DNA of 31,963 nt from Chara braunii. Lineage: Eukaryota; Streptophyta; Charophyceae; Charales; Characeae. The stretch covers positions 281,409 to 313,371 of the forward strand of contig BFEA01000233.1 in assembly GCA_003427395.1 (NCBI GenBank). The letters are read 5' to 3'. The notes under the pieces were generated by a model. That model searched no databases, was not told where the DNA came from, and saw only the letters and a program-made list of their open reading frames with translations. Each line of letters starts with the position of its first letter. The first letter of the stretch is position 1. Shown here piece by piece: positions 30,137 through 31,963 of this stretch. Position numbers and translations under genes: made by a program.

Positions 30137-30217
30137 TATGCTGTAGTACTGATGCGTAGTACACCGGCGTCCTAATGTCAGGACAATGGAGACCCAGGTT
30201 GAAACCCTGGCAGCATA
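30137..30217 (+). other. tRNA-like cloverleaf, degenerate
   Basis: TATGCTG (30137-30143) and CAGCATA (30211-30217) make a perfect 7-bp acceptor-like stem. After a 2-nt TA comes a 4-bp GTAC/GTAC stem with a 9-nt loop (30146-30162). A 5-bp stem CCAGG/CCTGG with 7-nt loop TTGAAAC (30194-30210) directly abuts the 3' acceptor strand, as a T arm should. The middle holds GTCCT/AGGAC with a 6-nt loop, not a normal 7-nt anticodon loop. The T loop has G where C56 is expected, and the D loop lacks GG. Probably a tRNA-derived relic or SINE-like head rather than a working tRNA; no anticodon can be assigned. Confidence 0.4.
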
Positions 30218-30360
30218 TAGTTGTGTGGGCACGGACCGTTGGGGGCCTCGAACCTGAGTCTGTCGGCTGATCGAATTGGTTCCTTCTCGTCGGCATTTTT
30301 ATGTATGATGGCTTGATAGCTTTTTGATCTTGCGAAGCGACGGGGACATCGCTTAATATA
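30218..30360. other. Short stretch before right insertion edge
   Basis: No gene is seen. GGACATC occurs at 30344 and again at 30371, bracketing the edge. Confidence 0.4.
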
Positions 30361-30374
30361 GTCCGGTACCGGAC
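30361..30374. repeat. 14-bp perfect palindrome at right insertion edge
   Basis: GTCCGGTACCGGAC is its own reverse complement. Outer gag similarity resumes inside its right half, at GGACATC. Confidence 0.85.
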
Positions 30375-31480
30375 ATCTAGCCCGTGATTGCCCCCACCGA
30401 CCCCCACAACAGCGGATCGGAGCCGCACCTATGGCTGCGGCTCCCATCGCCAACGGACCTGGACGAGTCGGAGCCCTGATGGAAGAAATAGAGGGTGGGG
30501 GAAGTGCCCTGGCTACCTCGGAAGAGGCCGCCGAGTTAATCCCGCTAGACCAATACGTATCGCTAGGATACCCTGGGCTTGGAATGATCGGAACAATCCG
30601 ACCAGCACCAGAACCGAAAGAGGTGGCGGAGTGGCGACCGTCCCTAGGAGAAATGGAGTCGGGAGGACCCACCTCCGTCACCGGGGAGATCGATGTATTA
30701 AACATCATCCGAGCTTTGGACCATCGGATTCCCCTTCCGATTGGTCATTTACTCTCGATCTCCGAGCAGGCTAACGAGCGGATGTTACAGCATTGCAAAG
30801 CGAACCGAAAGTGATTCGCCCTTACCCGAACCCCGAACGCGAAAGCCAAAAGCCCCGCGCCCAAAGAAAACCCTGCAAGTACTTCGGATCCGATACGGGT
30901 AGGTTTAATCCAGAAAGATGATCATTTCCTACGGATTAAACCAATTTCGTGGAAATCCGCCGAGTGCGATATAGAAATTTGGGGAATTCCTTACAATGCT
31001 ATTATAGATTCGGGAGCGGCTGCGTTGGCTATCTCACTGAGAGTGGTCGAAAGGGCAGGTAGGAAAAACGACCTGATCACGCTTTCTGAGAAAGATCAGC
31101 TCGTTTCGGCTGACGAAGAAAGAATTAAAACTGTGGGAAGAATGACCAATGTCGCTTTCCGATTGGGTAAAGTGCATGCGCTTGGGGATGTCGTAGTACT
31201 AGATGTCAATATGTACGACGTTCTCTTCGGACTTCCCGCTCTTGTGGCGTTACGAGCAAACCTGGACTTCGAACGACGATCGATCGTCCTCCGAAATACA
31301 GGAGGAAAACCCTACGTTATGCCCATGCGATTGACCCTTCGCACTACTATTAACGCGGTTCCGCGGGTTTCGCCGATGATGGCAGGGACTCTCCGCATGA
31401 TCTCCGGGAGAAATCCGCAGAAGGAGAGTCATCAACAGATGATGCAGAAAGCAGTGACGAGGATGATCCGAAGATCTTGA
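30362..31480 (+). pseudogene. Outer element: gag C-terminus and aspartic protease
   Basis: The open frame begins with GHLARDCPHRPPQQ, which is the second half of a CCHC zinc knuckle (GH-x4-C) without its first half. A Pro/Glu-rich linker follows with IPLPIGHLLSISEQANERM (about 30725-30785), the kind of helix that precedes protease in gypsy elements. One in-frame TGA (30812) interrupts. Then YNAIIDSGAAALAIS carries the protease catalytic DSG at 31007-31015, and DVLFGLPALVALRANLDF (about 31215-31270) corresponds to the conserved I/L-L/F-G segment. The frame closes at TGA 31478, where the neighbouring frame takes over. An internal ATG at 30431 could be mistaken for the gene start, but the knuckle residues lie upstream of it. 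It pairs with the gag at 9694-10717. Confidence 0.75.
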
Positions 31481-31963
31481 AATTGGCACGACAACGTGTT
31501 TGTTACCCGCCACCCAAAACGATAGCGAGAACGATGCAACTAGCCAGCCGATTCAAAGGACCAAGCGACAAGAAGCATTACTGTGACATTACGGATCTAC
31601 CCAAGTCCTTACTAACCTCGGCTAAAGAAGTGAGATTGTTACGCTTGGGGGCGGAAGAAAGCTCTCTGGAATCCCCTGGGCGTTTTGAAGCGGAAACAGA
31701 CGGACTGGGGATAAAGATTGCAACTAAGGAAGTGCCATGGCAGGATGTTTGTGACGGGATTACCCCGGAAGGACACGTGGCAATCCGAGAAGAAGATGCT
31801 CAGATGATGGCCACGGTGTTCTCCTGGCGATCGGATCATTCATTCATCTCGGCGCCTCCACCCGATTTGACAAAACAGGCGAACACGAAACAGATTGACG
31901 TTCGGATCTGGGACCAACTTTTTGAACTGCACGTTCCACAATATGTGCCGGATGAAATCCACC
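30369..31963 (+). mobile_element. Outer LTR retrotransposon, right part
   Basis: Continuation of the element whose primer-binding site and gag lie at 9540-10717, on the same strand and in the expected order. It extends beyond the window, where reverse transcriptase and integrase should follow. Confidence 0.65.
31354..31963 (+). CDS. Outer element polyprotein continuation, runs off window
   Basis: In the -1 frame relative to the protease, about 203 codons are open from 31354 to the window end with no stop. Residues begin with an acidic Ser/Glu/Asp linker (ESSTDDAESSDEDDP, about 31426-31470). Basic and mixed sequence follows (RQRVCYPPPKTIARTMQLAS) and then a stretch ending WDQLFELHVPQYVPDEIH. 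I recognise no domain; position suggests the region between protease and reverse transcriptase. The frame overlaps the protease frame for 127 nt, so a one-base deletion or a programmed -1 shift joins them. I see no classic slippery heptamer. Confidence 0.5.

Larger units (their letters stand above)
10716..30361. mobile_element. Inferred nested insertion splitting the outer gag
   Basis: The left gag copy ends after CAGCCCG (10715) and the right copy resumes with CCGGACATC (from about 30369). The shared CCG could be a 3-bp target duplication or chance. The inserted DNA holds several repeats and a complete inner gypsy frame set, so it is probably several nested events rather than one element. 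No terminal inverted or long terminal repeat pair was recognised at the two edges; both edges carry foldback sequences. Confidence 0.55.

Noticed and set aside
30187-30206. Primer-binding site TGGAGACCC... for a separate third LTR element
   Set aside because: The bases are better explained as the T-arm side of the tRNA-like fold, and the downstream frame continues the outer gag rather than starting a new one.
30137-30217. Functional tRNA gene
   Set aside because: The anticodon arm cannot be drawn with a 7-nt loop, D-loop GG is missing and the T loop lacks C56.

Overview
The window looks like repeat-dominated nuclear DNA of a streptophyte (land plant or charophyte alga). The evidence is a plant-type L1 LINE with a zf-RVT C-terminus, a retroelement primer-binding site that matches the 3' end of plant tRNA-Asp, dinucleotide microsatellites, and premature stops in retroelement frames that fit C-to-T decay in CG and CHG contexts. 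A charophyte such as Chara is my best guess from remembered style of these gag-like proteins; I cannot verify it. I see no intact host gene, no rRNA, no CRISPR array and no bacterial operon.

Layout. 1-3826: unassigned DNA with short duplications, foldbacks, a (TG)n(AG)n microsatellite and a degraded minisatellite. 3827-6850: minus-strand, 5'-truncated, dead LINE holding reverse transcriptase and zf-RVT but no endonuclease. 6851-9539: unassigned, possibly LTR or leader of the next element. 9540-10717: primer-binding site (tRNA-Met type) and broken gag of an 'outer' LTR retrotransposon. Its CCHC zinc knuckle stops after the first three zinc-ligand-side residues, and the missing second half plus an aspartic protease appears at 30362-31963. 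I therefore read 10716-30361 (about 19.6 kb) as DNA inserted into the outer gag.

Inside the insertion: a roughly 180-bp diverged tandem repeat (11720-12730), CTG-rich DNA (12731-14250), a very hairpin-dense block (14250-17780), and an 'inner' Ty3/gypsy element at 18470-28342. The inner element reads tRNA-Asp primer-binding site, gag with CCHC knuckle, DTG protease, reverse transcriptase, RNase H, DD35E integrase with GPY motif, and then a further 944-codon frame after integrase. That extra frame starts with a gag-like domain and ends in a degenerate CCHC knuckle, so the element carries two gag-like proteins. All its frames are dead through stops and a few frameshifts.

Most unusual observation: between 14629 and 15458 lie ten short hairpins that share one nearly invariant 19-nt loop core (ATTGTTTCTAAGATGAATG) but have different stems, whose two arms remain complementary in nearly every copy. 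Conserved loop plus covarying stems points to a structured RNA or DNA element, or a hairpin-specific spreading mechanism, that I do not recognise. Further hairpin families and a tRNA-like cloverleaf (30137-30217) lie in the same insertion.
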